A stretch of 64,000 nt of DNA from Arcobacter siniprincipis (lineage in GTDB: Bacteria > Campylobacterota > Campylobacteria > Campylobacterales > Arcobacteraceae), in the NCBI RefSeq assembly GCF_048571125.1, contig NZ_CP182343.1, positions 124,001 to 188,000 on the forward strand, read 5' to 3'. The notes beneath the pieces are model-generated. The model made no database searches, had not been told where the DNA came from, and saw nothing but the letters and a program-made list of their open reading frames with translations. Shown here piece by piece: positions 26,806 to 34,869 of this stretch (position 1 is its first letter; the number at the start of each line of letters is the position of its first letter). The position numbers were made by a program, and so were the translations under genes.

Positions 26806-27873
26806 TTGCAATCAATATATGACTTTACTTTAGATGAATTAAAAGAGAAACTTAAACCATCATTTAGAGCAAAACAGGTTTATAATTGGATATATAAAAA
26901 ATATGCTACATCTTATGATGAGATGAGAAACATACCAAATGACTTAAAAGAAGATTTAAAAGAAAACTATGCAATTGATATATTAAAAATTATAAAAAAA
27001 GAGAAAAGTAGTGATGGAAGTATAAAATATCTTTTTAAACTTCATGATGGACATACTGTAGAAACAGTATTTTTACTAATGCGTGAAAAACAAATTGGTG
27101 ATGATGGTGTTGTTGAAAAAGGTGAAAAGCATACAGTTTGTATATCTACTCAAGTTGGCTGTAAAGTTGGCTGTACTTTTTGTTTAACAGCAAAAGGTGG
27201 ATTTGTTAGAAATCTTACAGTTGGTGAGATAGTAGCTCAAATTGTAAATATGAAAAGAGATAATAATATTGATGAAAACAAATCACTAAATATAGTTTTC
27301 ATGGGGATGGGTGAACCATTAGACAATTATAAAAATTTTGTCCATTCTGTAAAAGTGTTCTCAGAAGAAGAAGGTCTATATATAAATAGAAGAAGACAAA
27401 CAGTTTCTACTTCAGGAATCTCTTCAAAAATAGAGAAACTAGGAAATGAAAATCTAGGAATACAACTTGCAATTTCATTGCATGCAGTTGATGATGAACT
27501 AAGAAGTGAATTAATTCCTATGAATAAAGCTTACAATATAAAATCAATTATTGATGCTGTTAAAAAGTTCCCAGTAGATGCAAGAAAAAAAGTGATGTTT
27601 GAATATCTTGTTATAAAAGATAAAAATGATGACATAGCAAGTGCTAAGAAACTTTTATCACTACTTGATGGAATAAAAGCTAAAGTAAATCTTATATACT
27701 TTAATCCATATCCAGGTACTACATATCAAAGACCAGAAAGCAAAAAAATGGTAGAATTCCAAAACTACTTAATAAGTAAAGGTTTGCTTTGCACAATACG
27801 AGAATCAAAAGGCTTAGATATCTCAGCTGCATGTGGACAACTCAAAGAAAAGGACTCAAATGAGAGTAGCTGA
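26806..27873 (+). CDS. rlmN: Dual-specificity RNA methyltransferase RlmN
   Basis: A radical SAM enzyme that makes 2-methyladenosine in 23S rRNA and some tRNAs. The CxxxCxxC cluster is CKVGCTFC, followed by MGMGEPLDNY and SGISSKIE; the second catalytic Cys is in ISAACGQL near the end. I place the start at a TTG (26806), five bases after AAAAAAGGA. It gives a normal N-terminus (QSIYDFTLDELKEKL, after the initiator). An ATG at 26764 would add 14 residues (MFHVSCET and more) without a ribosome binding site and would put the parS-like site inside the gene. Confidence 0.9.
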   Translation: MQSIYDFTLDELKEKLKPSFRAKQVYNWIYKKYATSYDEMRNIPNDLKEDLKENYAIDILKIIKKEKSSDGSIKYLFKLHDGHTVETVFLLMREKQIGDDGVVEKGEKHTVCISTQVGCKVGCTFCLTAKGGFVRNLTVGEIVAQIVNMKRDNNIDENKSLNIVFMGMGEPLDNYKNFVHSVKVFSEEEGLYINRRRQTVSTSGISSKIEKLGNENLGIQLAISLHAVDDELRSELIPMNKAYNIKSIIDAVKKFPVDARKKVMFEYLVIKDKNDDIASAKKLLSLLDGIKAKVNLIYFNPYPGTTYQRPESKKMVEFQNYLISKGLLCTIRESKGLDISAACGQLKEKDSNESS

Positions 27874-27946
27874 TTATGCAATGGTTATATTTTTGGCAGT
27901 ATTTGTTATCGCATCAGGAATATTTTTTTTAAAAAATTTTAAATAA
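27860..27946 (+). CDS. 28-residue single-span membrane peptide
   Basis: A small gene overlapping the end of rlmN. The ATG at 27860 is preceded by AAAGGA at a six-base spacing. The product begins MRVADYAMVIFLAVFVIASG and ends LKNFK: one hydrophobic helix with a basic end. It fills the gap before gltX. No family is recognised; conservation in relatives would decide whether it is real. Confidence 0.5.
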   Translation: MRVADYAMVIFLAVFVIASGIFFLKNFK

Positions 27947-27961
27947 GTAAGGAATAGATTA

Positions 27962-29374
27962 ATGACAGTTACAAGATTTGCCCCAAGTCCAACAGGATAT
28001 TTACATATTGGTGGATTAAGAACAGCTTTATATAGCTATTTATGGGCAAGAAGAAATAAAGGTGAATTTAGACTAAGAATTGAAGATACAGATACAGCAA
28101 GAAATAATGAAGATGCCTTAAGTGCTATTATGGAAGCTTTTGAATGGGTTGGTTTAGATTATGATGGAACAGTAGAATATCAATCAAAAAGAAATGATAT
28201 TTACAAAAAATATATAGATCAACTATTAGATGAAGGTAAGGCATACCTTTGTTATATGAGTAAAGAAGAATTAGAAACTTTACGAGAAACTCAAATGGCA
28301 AATAAACAAACTCCTAGATATGATGGAACTTGGCGACCAGAAGATGGAAAAGTTTTACCTCCTATTCCTGAAGGCATAGAGCCAGTTGTTAGAATAAAAG
28401 CACCAAAAGATGGAATTATTACTTTCATTGATGGAGTTAGATCTATTATGAATTTTAGCAGTAATGAAGTTGATGATTTCGTTATAGCTAGAAGTAATGG
28501 AGTTCCTACATATAATTTTGTTGTTGCAATTGATGATGCACTAATGGGAATGACTGATGTAATTAGAGGTGATGACCACTTAAGTAATACACCAAAACAA
28601 ATAGTTATCTATGAGGCATTAGGATGGAAACCACCAAAGTTTTACCATATCCCTATGATAAATAATCCATCAGGTAAAAAACTATCTAAAAGAGATGGTG
28701 CTATGGATGTAATGCAATACAAAAGAGATGGTTTTCTTCCAGAAGCACTTCTAAACTTCTTAGTAAGACTTGGTTGGTCAAATAAAGATCAAGAGATCTT
28801 TTCTATGGAAGAGATGCTAGAACTGTTTGATCCAACGCATATCAACAAATCTGCTTCTGCATTTAATGAAGAGAAACTTTTATGGCTAAATTCACACTAT
28901 ATAAAGAATGTATCAAATGAAAGATTAGCAAAAGAGTTAGAATTTTTTGATTGCCATATTAGTGGACATGATAAAAAAGAGATAATCTTAGACTTGACAA
29001 AAGAGAGAGCCCAAACTTTAGTTGAATTAAAAAATGCAATTGGAGCTATCTTAGATGCACCAAGTGAGTATGAAGCAAAGGGTGTTAAAAAGTTTATCAA
29101 AGATGAAACTATTTTAAAAATTTTAGATAATTATGTAAAATTACTTGAAGAAAATGCGGATAATTTAAATATTAGCATTGATTATGAAGGAGTTACAAAA
29201 CCATTTATTGAAGAGTTTGAATTAAAATTCCCACAACTTTTTCAACCAATAAGATTGGCACTAACTGGTTCTACTCAAGCTCCATCAGTATACGATATTA
29301 TGGGTGTACTTGGTGTTGAGGTTGTTTGTGAAAGAATTAAAATAGCATGCGAGAAAAACTTTAACAAAGAGTAA
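27962..29374 (+). CDS. gltX: Glutamyl-tRNA synthetase
   Basis: A 470-residue class I aminoacyl-tRNA synthetase. The HIGH motif is YLHIGGLRTALY (near residue 13), and the KMSKS motif is KKLSKRDGA (near residue 238). Campylobacterota often carry two GltX copies, one of which charges tRNA-Gln; which one this is cannot be told here. The stop codon lies in the left arm of a terminator hairpin. Confidence 0.94.
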   Translation: MTVTRFAPSPTGYLHIGGLRTALYSYLWARRNKGEFRLRIEDTDTARNNEDALSAIMEAFEWVGLDYDGTVEYQSKRNDIYKKYIDQLLDEGKAYLCYMSKEELETLRETQMANKQTPRYDGTWRPEDGKVLPPIPEGIEPVVRIKAPKDGIITFIDGVRSIMNFSSNEVDDFVIARSNGVPTYNFVVAIDDALMGMTDVIRGDDHLSNTPKQIVIYEALGWKPPKFYHIPMINNPSGKKLSKRDGAMDVMQYKRDGFLPEALLNFLVRLGWSNKDQEIFSMEEMLELFDPTHINKSASAFNEEKLLWLNSHYIKNVSNERLAKELEFFDCHISGHDKKEIILDLTKERAQTLVELKNAIGAILDAPSEYEAKGVKKFIKDETILKILDNYVKLLEENADNLNISIDYEGVTKPFIEEFELKFPQLFQPIRLALTGSTQAPSVYDIMGVLGVEVVCERIKIACEKNFNKE

Positions 29375-29388
29375 GATACTCTTTGTTA
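29362..29388 (+). terminator. Terminator of gltX
   Basis: A perfect 12-bp stem, TAACAAAGAGTA (29362-29373) with TACTCTTTGTTA (29377-29388), and a three-base loop. The T tract is poor. Confidence 0.6.
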
Positions 29389-29399
29389 AATATCTACTA

Positions 29400-29429
29400 C
29401 ACACTGTTTCCATACTTTGATGTTAAAAT
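29400..29429 (+). promoter_or_regulatory. Copper-island promoter site A (before copZ-copA)
   Basis: CACA (29400-29403), seven bases, CATA (29411-29414), then TAAAAT as a -10 at 29424-29429. The second half-site has one mismatch to the CACA repeat seen in the other three copies. Distance from repeat end to the start codon is 34 bases. Confidence 0.5.
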
Positions 29430-29448
29430 ATAACAAAAAGGATATAAA

Positions 29449-29652
29449 ATGAAAAAAACATATAAATCAGACAAAATAAATTGTGCAAAATGTGAAAATC
29501 TAATAAAAGTTTCTTTAGAAGATGACTTTGGAACAATAGATGTTGATTTAACAAAAACTCCAAAAGAAGTAACAGTAGAGATAACTTCTGATGAACAAGA
29601 GAATAATTTTAAAGAAGAGATGAAAGACTTAGGATTTGATATATTAGATTAA
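29449..29652 (+). CDS. CopZ-like heavy-metal-associated domain protein
   Basis: A 67-residue HMA-fold protein with the metal motif INCAKCENLIK (Cys near residues 12 and 15) and an acidic remainder. It probably carries Cu(I) to the CopA ATPase, whose gene starts ten bases downstream. The usual Met before the first Cys of the motif is replaced by Asn (NCAKC). Start with AAAAAGGA upstream. Confidence 0.8.
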   Translation: MKKTYKSDKINCAKCENLIKVSLEDDFGTIDVDLTKTPKEVTVEITSDEQENNFKEEMKDLGFDILD

Positions 29653-29662
29653 AGGCTAAATT

Positions 29663-31843
29663 ATGGCAAAGGAAAAAATTAATTTAAATATATCAGGTAT
29701 GACTTGTGTTAACTGTTCAGGTGGGATAGAAAAATTTTTAAACAAAAAAAAGGGAGTAATCTCTGCTAACGTAAGCTTTGCTTCAAGTGAAGGGGAGTTT
29801 ATTATTGATGATTCCCTTTATTCAAAAGAAAAACTAACTAGTGATATACAAAAATTAGGTTATAAGCCAGAAGAAGATCTAAAAGCTCTAGAAGAAGAGC
29901 AATTACTCTCTTTTAAAAGACTAAGAAAGATATTTTTCACTTCTATTACTTTAACTCTTATTATGTTTTGTCTAATGTTTCTGAATATATTTAATGAACA
30001 AATGACAAAATATTTAGTATTTTTAATAGCTTCAATTGTTCAGTTCTATTGTGGACTACGATTTTATAAACTTGGAATAAAGTCAGTTATAAATAGAAAC
30101 TATGATATGAATGTTTTAGTTGCTCTAGGAACTAGTGCTGCATACTTTTATTCAACTGTTGTAGTCTTTTTTCCACACTTATTCCCTGAGAATTTAAGAT
30201 TTCTATATTTTGATGGGGCCTCTGTAATTATTACCTTTGTACTTTTAGGAAGATACTTAGAAGAAAACTCAAAACTAAAAGCGAGTGATTTTTTAAAAAA
30301 ACTTATGAATTTAGCCCCTGTAAATGCTAATTTGATAGATGAAAACAAAAATATAAAAACTGTGCTAGCAAGTAGTTTAAAACCAAAAGATATAGTACTT
30401 GTAAAAAGTGGAGAGAAAATACCAACAGATGGTATTATCATCGAAGGAAATGCCGATATTGATACTTCAATGATAACAGGTGAATCAATGCCTGTTTTTA
30501 AAAAACTTGCTGATGAGGTATTATCTGGAACTTTAAATAGCAATGGAACTATAAAAATAGAAGTTAGCAAAGAATCCTCTGATACAACACTATCTAAGAT
30601 AATTACACTTCTAAAAACTGCACAAAGTAAACAAATACCAATTAGTAGATTTGCAGATAAAGTAGCAAATATCTTTGTACCTTCTGTTATTTTTATCTCT
30701 ATTTTAGCATTTTTAGTTTGGGGTTTTGTATTTGGAGATTTCCAAAAAGCAATAATAGCCTCAATTAGTGTTTTGATTATCTCATGCCCTTGTGCTTTAG
30801 GACTAGCAACGCCAATTGCAATAGTAAGTTCTGTTAGTCGTGGTGCAAAAGAGGGGATTTTGATTAAAAATCCAGAAATACTAGAAGAGATAAAAGAGAT
30901 AAAATATGCAGTATTTGATAAAACAGGTACCTTAACTAAAGGTGAAATAACTGTTTCAAAAACAAATATTGATGAAAAATATTTTGAACTAATAGGTTCA
31001 ATTGAAAACTATAGTGAACATCCTATTTCAAAAGCAATAGTGAGTTTTATCAAAGATAAAAAGTATGATATAAACAAAGAGATAAAAGATATAGATATTA
31101 TCCCTGGAAAAGGTATAAAAGTATCTTTTGATAGTGATGAGATAGTTTTAGGTAATAAAAAGTTATTAGATGAAAACAGTGTTCAAATAGACAAAAACCA
31201 TGAAGAGTTCTATTTAGAAGAGTTAGAAAAATCAAATGGGCTAATTTATGTAGCCATAAATAAAAAAACAATAGGTTCTTTTTCTTTAGAAGATAAATTA
31301 AAAGAAGATGCGGTAAGTGTTATAAAAGAGCTAAAACAGCTAAATATAGAGCCTATTTTATTAACAGGTGATAATAAAATCACAGCTGCTAAAATAGCTG
31401 ATAAATTAGGGATCAAAAAGATTTATAGTGAAGTTTTACCAACTGAAAAATATGAAGTGATAAAAGAGCTACAAAAGAAGTCAAAAGTGATGTTTATAGG
31501 CGATGGAATAAATGATGCTCCTTCTATAAAACAAGCAAATATTGGGATTACTTTAAACTCTGGTTCTGATATCACTAAAGATGCTGGAGATATAATTTTA
31601 GTACATAATGAACTAAGTTCTATTATTAAAAGTATTAATTTATCTATTGAGACGATGAAAATCGTGAAACAAAATCTATTTTGGGCATTTACTTATAATA
31701 TATTAGGAATACCACTTGCAGCAGGGATTTTATACCCAATCTTTGGACTTATGTTAAATCCAATGTATGCAGGTATTGCTATGAGTTTTTCTTCTGTGAG
31801 TGTTGTTTTAAATTCATTGAGATTAAAAATTAAAAAGTTGTAA
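29663..31843 (+). CDS. copA: Copper-translocating P1B-type ATPase
   Basis: A 726-residue P-type ATPase exporting Cu(I) from the cytoplasm. One N-terminal HMA domain has GMTCVNCSGG (Cys15 and Cys18). Eight membrane segments are expected. The transport motif is SCPCALGLATP (near residue 375), the phosphorylation site DKTGTLTKG (near residue 419), TGES in the actuator, and the hinge GDGINDAPS near residue 614. Size and order are typical. It ends in a bidirectional terminator. Confidence 0.95.
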   Translation: MAKEKINLNISGMTCVNCSGGIEKFLNKKKGVISANVSFASSEGEFIIDDSLYSKEKLTSDIQKLGYKPEEDLKALEEEQLLSFKRLRKIFFTSITLTLIMFCLMFLNIFNEQMTKYLVFLIASIVQFYCGLRFYKLGIKSVINRNYDMNVLVALGTSAAYFYSTVVVFFPHLFPENLRFLYFDGASVIITFVLLGRYLEENSKLKASDFLKKLMNLAPVNANLIDENKNIKTVLASSLKPKDIVLVKSGEKIPTDGIIIEGNADIDTSMITGESMPVFKKLADEVLSGTLNSNGTIKIEVSKESSDTTLSKIITLLKTAQSKQIPISRFADKVANIFVPSVIFISILAFLVWGFVFGDFQKAIIASISVLIISCPCALGLATPIAIVSSVSRGAKEGILIKNPEILEEIKEIKYAVFDKTGTLTKGEITVSKTNIDEKYFELIGSIENYSEHPISKAIVSFIKDKKYDINKEIKDIDIIPGKGIKVSFDSDEIVLGNKKLLDENSVQIDKNHEEFYLEELEKSNGLIYVAINKKTIGSFSLEDKLKEDAVSVIKELKQLNIEPILLTGDNKITAAKIADKLGIKKIYSEVLPTEKYEVIKELQKKSKVMFIGDGINDAPSIKQANIGITLNSGSDITKDAGDIILVHNELSSIIKSINLSIETMKIVKQNLFWAFTYNILGIPLAAGILYPIFGLMLNPMYAGIAMSFSSVSVVLNSLRLKIKKL

Positions 31844-31864
31844 ATTATATTTACAACTTTTTTT
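31832..31864. terminator. Bidirectional terminator between copA and the DUF411 gene
   Basis: AAAAAGTTGTAAA (31832-31844) pairs with TTTACAACTTTTT (31850-31862), 13 bp, loop of five. T tracts follow on the plus strand and A/T tracts on the minus, so it can serve both convergent transcripts. Confidence 0.8.
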
Positions 31865-32291
31865 AATGTTTTTCATAAATTCCTTGCGAACCATCTTTTT
31901 TTACATAAATAATATTGTAGTGTTGTTTAATATTATCTTGTTCCATACCTGGACTTCCCAATGGCATCCCCGGAGTAGAAATTCCTAAAATATCAGGTTT
32001 CTCAGCCAACATTTTTTTAATAGCAGAGTAATCAACATGCCCTTCAATAAAGTAACCATCTACAAAGGCTGTGTGACATGAAGTTTGTCCAGCTTGAAGA
32101 CCTGCTTTCTTCTTGATTTCATTCATATTGTTTGTTTGGTGGACTTTTATATCAAAGCCTTTTGTTTTCATAATATTAATCCAATTCTCGCAACACTCAC
32201 AATAAGGTGATTTATAAACAGTCATTGTTTTATTTCCATTTGCAAAAGTAGATATGGCAATAAATATTAAAGATAATATTGCTTTTTTCAT
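31863..32291 (-). CDS. DUF411 periplasmic copper protein (CopG-like)
   Basis: A 142-residue exported protein with a signal peptide ending near TFANG. The metal motif is YCECCENW, followed by the conserved GLQAGQTSCHTAFVDGYFIEGHV and GISTPGMPLGSPGME stretches of DUF411. Relatives in Pseudomonas (CopG) bind copper in the periplasm. The ATG overlaps the SHOCT gene by four bases (ATGA). The pair is divergent from the response-regulator gene. Confidence 0.85.
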   Translation of the reverse strand: MKKAILSLIFIAISTFANGNKTMTVYKSPYCECCENWINIMKTKGFDIKVHQTNNMNEIKKKAGLQAGQTSCHTAFVDGYFIEGHVDYSAIKKMLAEKPDILGISTPGMPLGSPGMEQDNIKQHYNIIYVKKDGSQGIYEKH

Positions 32292-32509
32292 TCATTCTCC
32301 TCCAGTATTTTTTTTCTTGATTTATACTCTTCTTCTGATATGTCACCTCTTGCAAACTTTTTCTTTAAGATATCAATGGGAGTATCATTTTCACTTTTTG
32401 TATCTTTATTACTAAAAATTGAAAATATCAAAAAAACAATAATTGCCCAAAAAATAAGCATTCCAAAGCCATGAAATAGTGTCATATTCATATTCATAAA
32501 TCCAAACAT
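32288..32509 (-). CDS. SHOCT-domain small membrane protein
   Basis: A 73-residue protein. The N-terminus has one membrane helix (FGMLIFWAIIVFLIFSIFS, near residues 15-33), preceded by a Met-rich stretch (MFGFMNMNM). The C-terminus is a SHOCT motif: PIDILKKKFARGDISEEEYK. It is a copper-island gene by context; function unknown. First gene of a two-gene minus-strand unit with DUF411. Confidence 0.8.
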   Translation of the reverse strand: MFGFMNMNMTLFHGFGMLIFWAIIVFLIFSIFSNKDTKSENDTPIDILKKKFARGDISEEEYKSRKKILEENE

Positions 32510-32534
32510 AATATATCCTTTCTTTGTAAAAGTT

Positions 32535-32560
32535 TATCAAGACTATGTGTAAAAAGTGTG
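32535..32560 (-). promoter_or_regulatory. Copper-island promoter site B (before the SHOCT/DUF411 genes)
   Basis: On the minus strand CACA-N7-CACA at 32560-32546 is followed by GATAAA as a possible -10. The repeat ends 36 bases before the SHOCT start codon. It also lies 70 bases upstream of the response-regulator start on the other strand. Confidence 0.55.
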
Positions 32561-32630
32561 CAGGAGAGATAAGAGAAATAAAATGCAAAAAAATATATTA
32601 TGCTACAATTACTTTTGTAAAAGGAACTAG

Positions 32631-33293
32631 ATGAAAATACTTTTGATGGAAGATGATTTGATTTTAAATGAAATTATAGAAGAGCATTTATTAGAAAAAG
32701 GACATGAAGTTGTAAGTACTTTTGCCGGTAATGAAGCAGAAGAGTTATTATATTCTCAAAAATTCGATTTACTACTTTTAGATGTAAATGTACCAGAAAT
32801 AAGAGGTTTCGATTTACTTTCTGATTTGAGAAAAAACAATATTAAAACTCCTGCAATCTTCCTGACATCACTTAACTTAACAGATGACATAGAAAGAGGT
32901 TTTCAAAGTGGCTGTGATGACTATATAAAAAAACCTTTTGAACTAAAAGAGCTTGATTTACGAATTAATAATATTAAAAGGATTTTTAATATCTCTTCTT
33001 CAAATCAAATTGAGTTATCAACTACTATGGTACTAGATGCAGATAATTTACTAGTGATAAAAGAGAGTGAAGAGATTCATTTATCAAAAAAAGAGATAGA
33101 AGTTCTGTTGTATTTTATAAGAAATAAAAATAAAATAATAAGTGTAGAAGAGTTGTCTTCAAATGTTTGGGTATATGAAGAGAGCCCAAATGCTTCCACT
33201 ATAAGAACATATATAAAAAATCTTAGAAAAATTCTAGAAGAAAATATGATTACAAATATAAGAGGAGTAGGTTATAGATTTAACAGTAAATGA
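32631..33293 (+). CDS. OmpR/PhoB-family response regulator
   Basis: A 220-residue regulator with a receiver domain (phosphorylated Asp in LLLLDVNVPEIRGFD near residue 51, conserved Lys in YIKKPFEL near residue 101) and a C-terminal winged-helix domain (KKEIEVLLYFIRNKNKIISV and RTYIKNLRKIL). Its place between the copper genes points to a CusR-like role. The kinase gene begins at an ATG overlapping its stop. Confidence 0.9.
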   Translation: MKILLMEDDLILNEIIEEHLLEKGHEVVSTFAGNEAEELLYSQKFDLLLLDVNVPEIRGFDLLSDLRKNNIKTPAIFLTSLNLTDDIERGFQSGCDDYIKKPFELKELDLRINNIKRIFNISSSNQIELSTTMVLDADNLLVIKESEEIHLSKKEIEVLLYFIRNKNKIISVEELSSNVWVYEESPNASTIRTYIKNLRKILEENMITNIRGVGYRFNSK

Positions 33294-33348
33294 GAAAAAT
33301 ACTTTTTATAAGTTTTTATCTTTATATCTAGGCTCATCTTTTATATTA

Positions 33349-34422
33349 ATGGCTTTAATAGCATTTTTGTATTTTGAAAATCAACAAAAACTCTATTTTG
33401 ATTTGACAAAATCAAGAATGCAAAATATTGCTTCAAAAATTGCTTCAAAAATAATAGTTGCACATATGAATGGAACAAAAATAGATATATCAGGAGACTT
33501 TGAAGCAAAAGATTATAAATTGGCTTTTTATGATAATAGTGGGAAAAAAGTTTATGGCAATATTGATGAAAAAATAGATTTAAAGAAAGATATTATAGAG
33601 GAACATAATAGTTTTATATTAGTTGACAAGTCTACTTTTGGGCACTTAGGAATATATGCTATTGCCATAAAAGAGCATTTTTATTCAAAACAAATAAAAG
33701 AGTTAGAAATAAACATAATAGTGCTTTTTTTTCTTATATATTCAATTATTGCTTTTATTGGATTTTATTTAGCAAAACTTTTTATTAAGCCAATAAAAGA
33801 AGAAAGAGATAAGTTAAATAACTTTATAAAAGATACAACCCATGAATTAAATACTCCAATTAGTGCAATACTAATGTCTACAGAAGGTAAAGATTTAAAC
33901 CCAAAACAAATTGAGCGTGTAAGATTAAGCGCAAAAAGAGTCTCTGAGATTTACAAAGACTTGACATATGTTTTTTTACAAAAAGATTTTGAAAAAGAAG
34001 ATTTAAAAGAGATATCTCTTGGTGAAGTTATAAAGGAACAACTACTGTATTTTGAACCTTTAGCAAATAAAAAGAAGATAAAAATCAATTTAGATATCCA
34101 AGAATATAGTTATAAAATACTCAAAGAAGACTTTATTAGAGTATTTAATAATTTAGTTTCAAATGCAATAAAATATAATAAAATAAATGGAACAATCTTT
34201 ATTACTCTAAAGAATAATAAACTTATTATAAAAGATACTGGTATAGGTATAAAACAAACAAAGATAAATGATATATTTAAACGATACTATAGAGCAACAA
34301 GCTACCAAGGTGGCTTTGGTATTGGATTAAGTATAGTTAGTGAAATAAGTAAAAAATACAATATAAAAATAGATATTAATTCTATTTATGATGAAAGTAC
34401 AACAATAACTCTAAACTTCTAA
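33349..34422 (+). CDS. Sensor histidine kinase of the copper island (5' end out of frame)
   Basis: The open frame from the ATG at 33349 gives 357 residues: the rest of a first membrane helix, a periplasmic domain of about 95 residues, a second helix (FFLIYSIIAFIGFYLAKLF), the H box TTHELNTP (His165), N box FNNLVSNAIKYNK, GIGIKQT and GGFGIGLSIVSE. The expected start at the overlap with the regulator stop (33290) is one base out of frame (see findings). With it the protein would gain about 20 residues and a full helix 1. It is probably the copper-responsive partner of the regulator. Confidence 0.8.
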   Translation: MALIAFLYFENQQKLYFDLTKSRMQNIASKIASKIIVAHMNGTKIDISGDFEAKDYKLAFYDNSGKKVYGNIDEKIDLKKDIIEEHNSFILVDKSTFGHLGIYAIAIKEHFYSKQIKELEINIIVLFFLIYSIIAFIGFYLAKLFIKPIKEERDKLNNFIKDTTHELNTPISAILMSTEGKDLNPKQIERVRLSAKRVSEIYKDLTYVFLQKDFEKEDLKEISLGEVIKEQLLYFEPLANKKKIKINLDIQEYSYKILKEDFIRVFNNLVSNAIKYNKINGTIFITLKNNKLIIKDTGIGIKQTKINDIFKRYYRATSYQGGFGIGLSIVSEISKKYNIKIDINSIYDESTTITLNF

Positions 34423-34426
34423 TCTC

Positions 34427-34456
34427 CACACATACTCCACACTATATAGCTAGAAT
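34427..34456 (+). promoter_or_regulatory. Copper-island promoter site C (before ytkA-cusCBA)
   Basis: CACA-N7-CACA at 34427-34441 followed ten bases later by TAGAAT (34451-34456). The repeat ends 44 bases before the start codon of the YtkA-like gene. Confidence 0.55.
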
Positions 34457-34485
34457 TCCCAAACTTAAAATTTAGGAGTTCAAAA

Positions 34486-34869
34486 ATGAAAAATATCTTT
34501 AAACTATTCGCTGGTTTGATAGTAGCATTTAATTTAGTTCATGCAAATCCACTACTTCAAGAAGGAAGTAAAGATGGGTATGATGTAAAACTAAGTAGTG
34601 AGAAATCACTGGTAATGGGAAGCAATGAAATCATCATAGAGTTATCAAAAGATGGTGCAAAGTTATCAAATACAAAAGTAAAAATAAAGTTCTTTATGCC
34701 AGAGATGCCTGGAATGCCATATATGGAGAGTGAAGTAAAAGGAAAAATTGTTGATGGTAAATTTAAAGCAAGTGTAAATTTTGCTATGGGTGGAACTTGG
34801 CAGTACCAACTAAAATTTAAAACAGAAGATGGGAAAGTTCATACTGTAAGAGGGAGCGTAAACATCTAA
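34486..34869 (+). CDS. YtkA-like periplasmic protein
   Basis: A 127-residue exported protein (signal peptide to about residue 20, ending LVHA). It has an FixH/YtkA-like beta-sandwich with VKIKFFMPEMPGMPYMES and NFAMGGTWQYQLKF. The MPEMPGMPYM stretch is Met-rich and could bind Cu(I). Such proteins often precede Cus-type efflux genes. The stop overlaps the TolC-family gene start. Confidence 0.8.
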   Translation: MKNIFKLFAGLIVAFNLVHANPLLQEGSKDGYDVKLSSEKSLVMGSNEIIIELSKDGAKLSNTKVKIKFFMPEMPGMPYMESEVKGKIVDGKFKASVNFAMGGTWQYQLKFKTEDGKVHTVRGSVNI

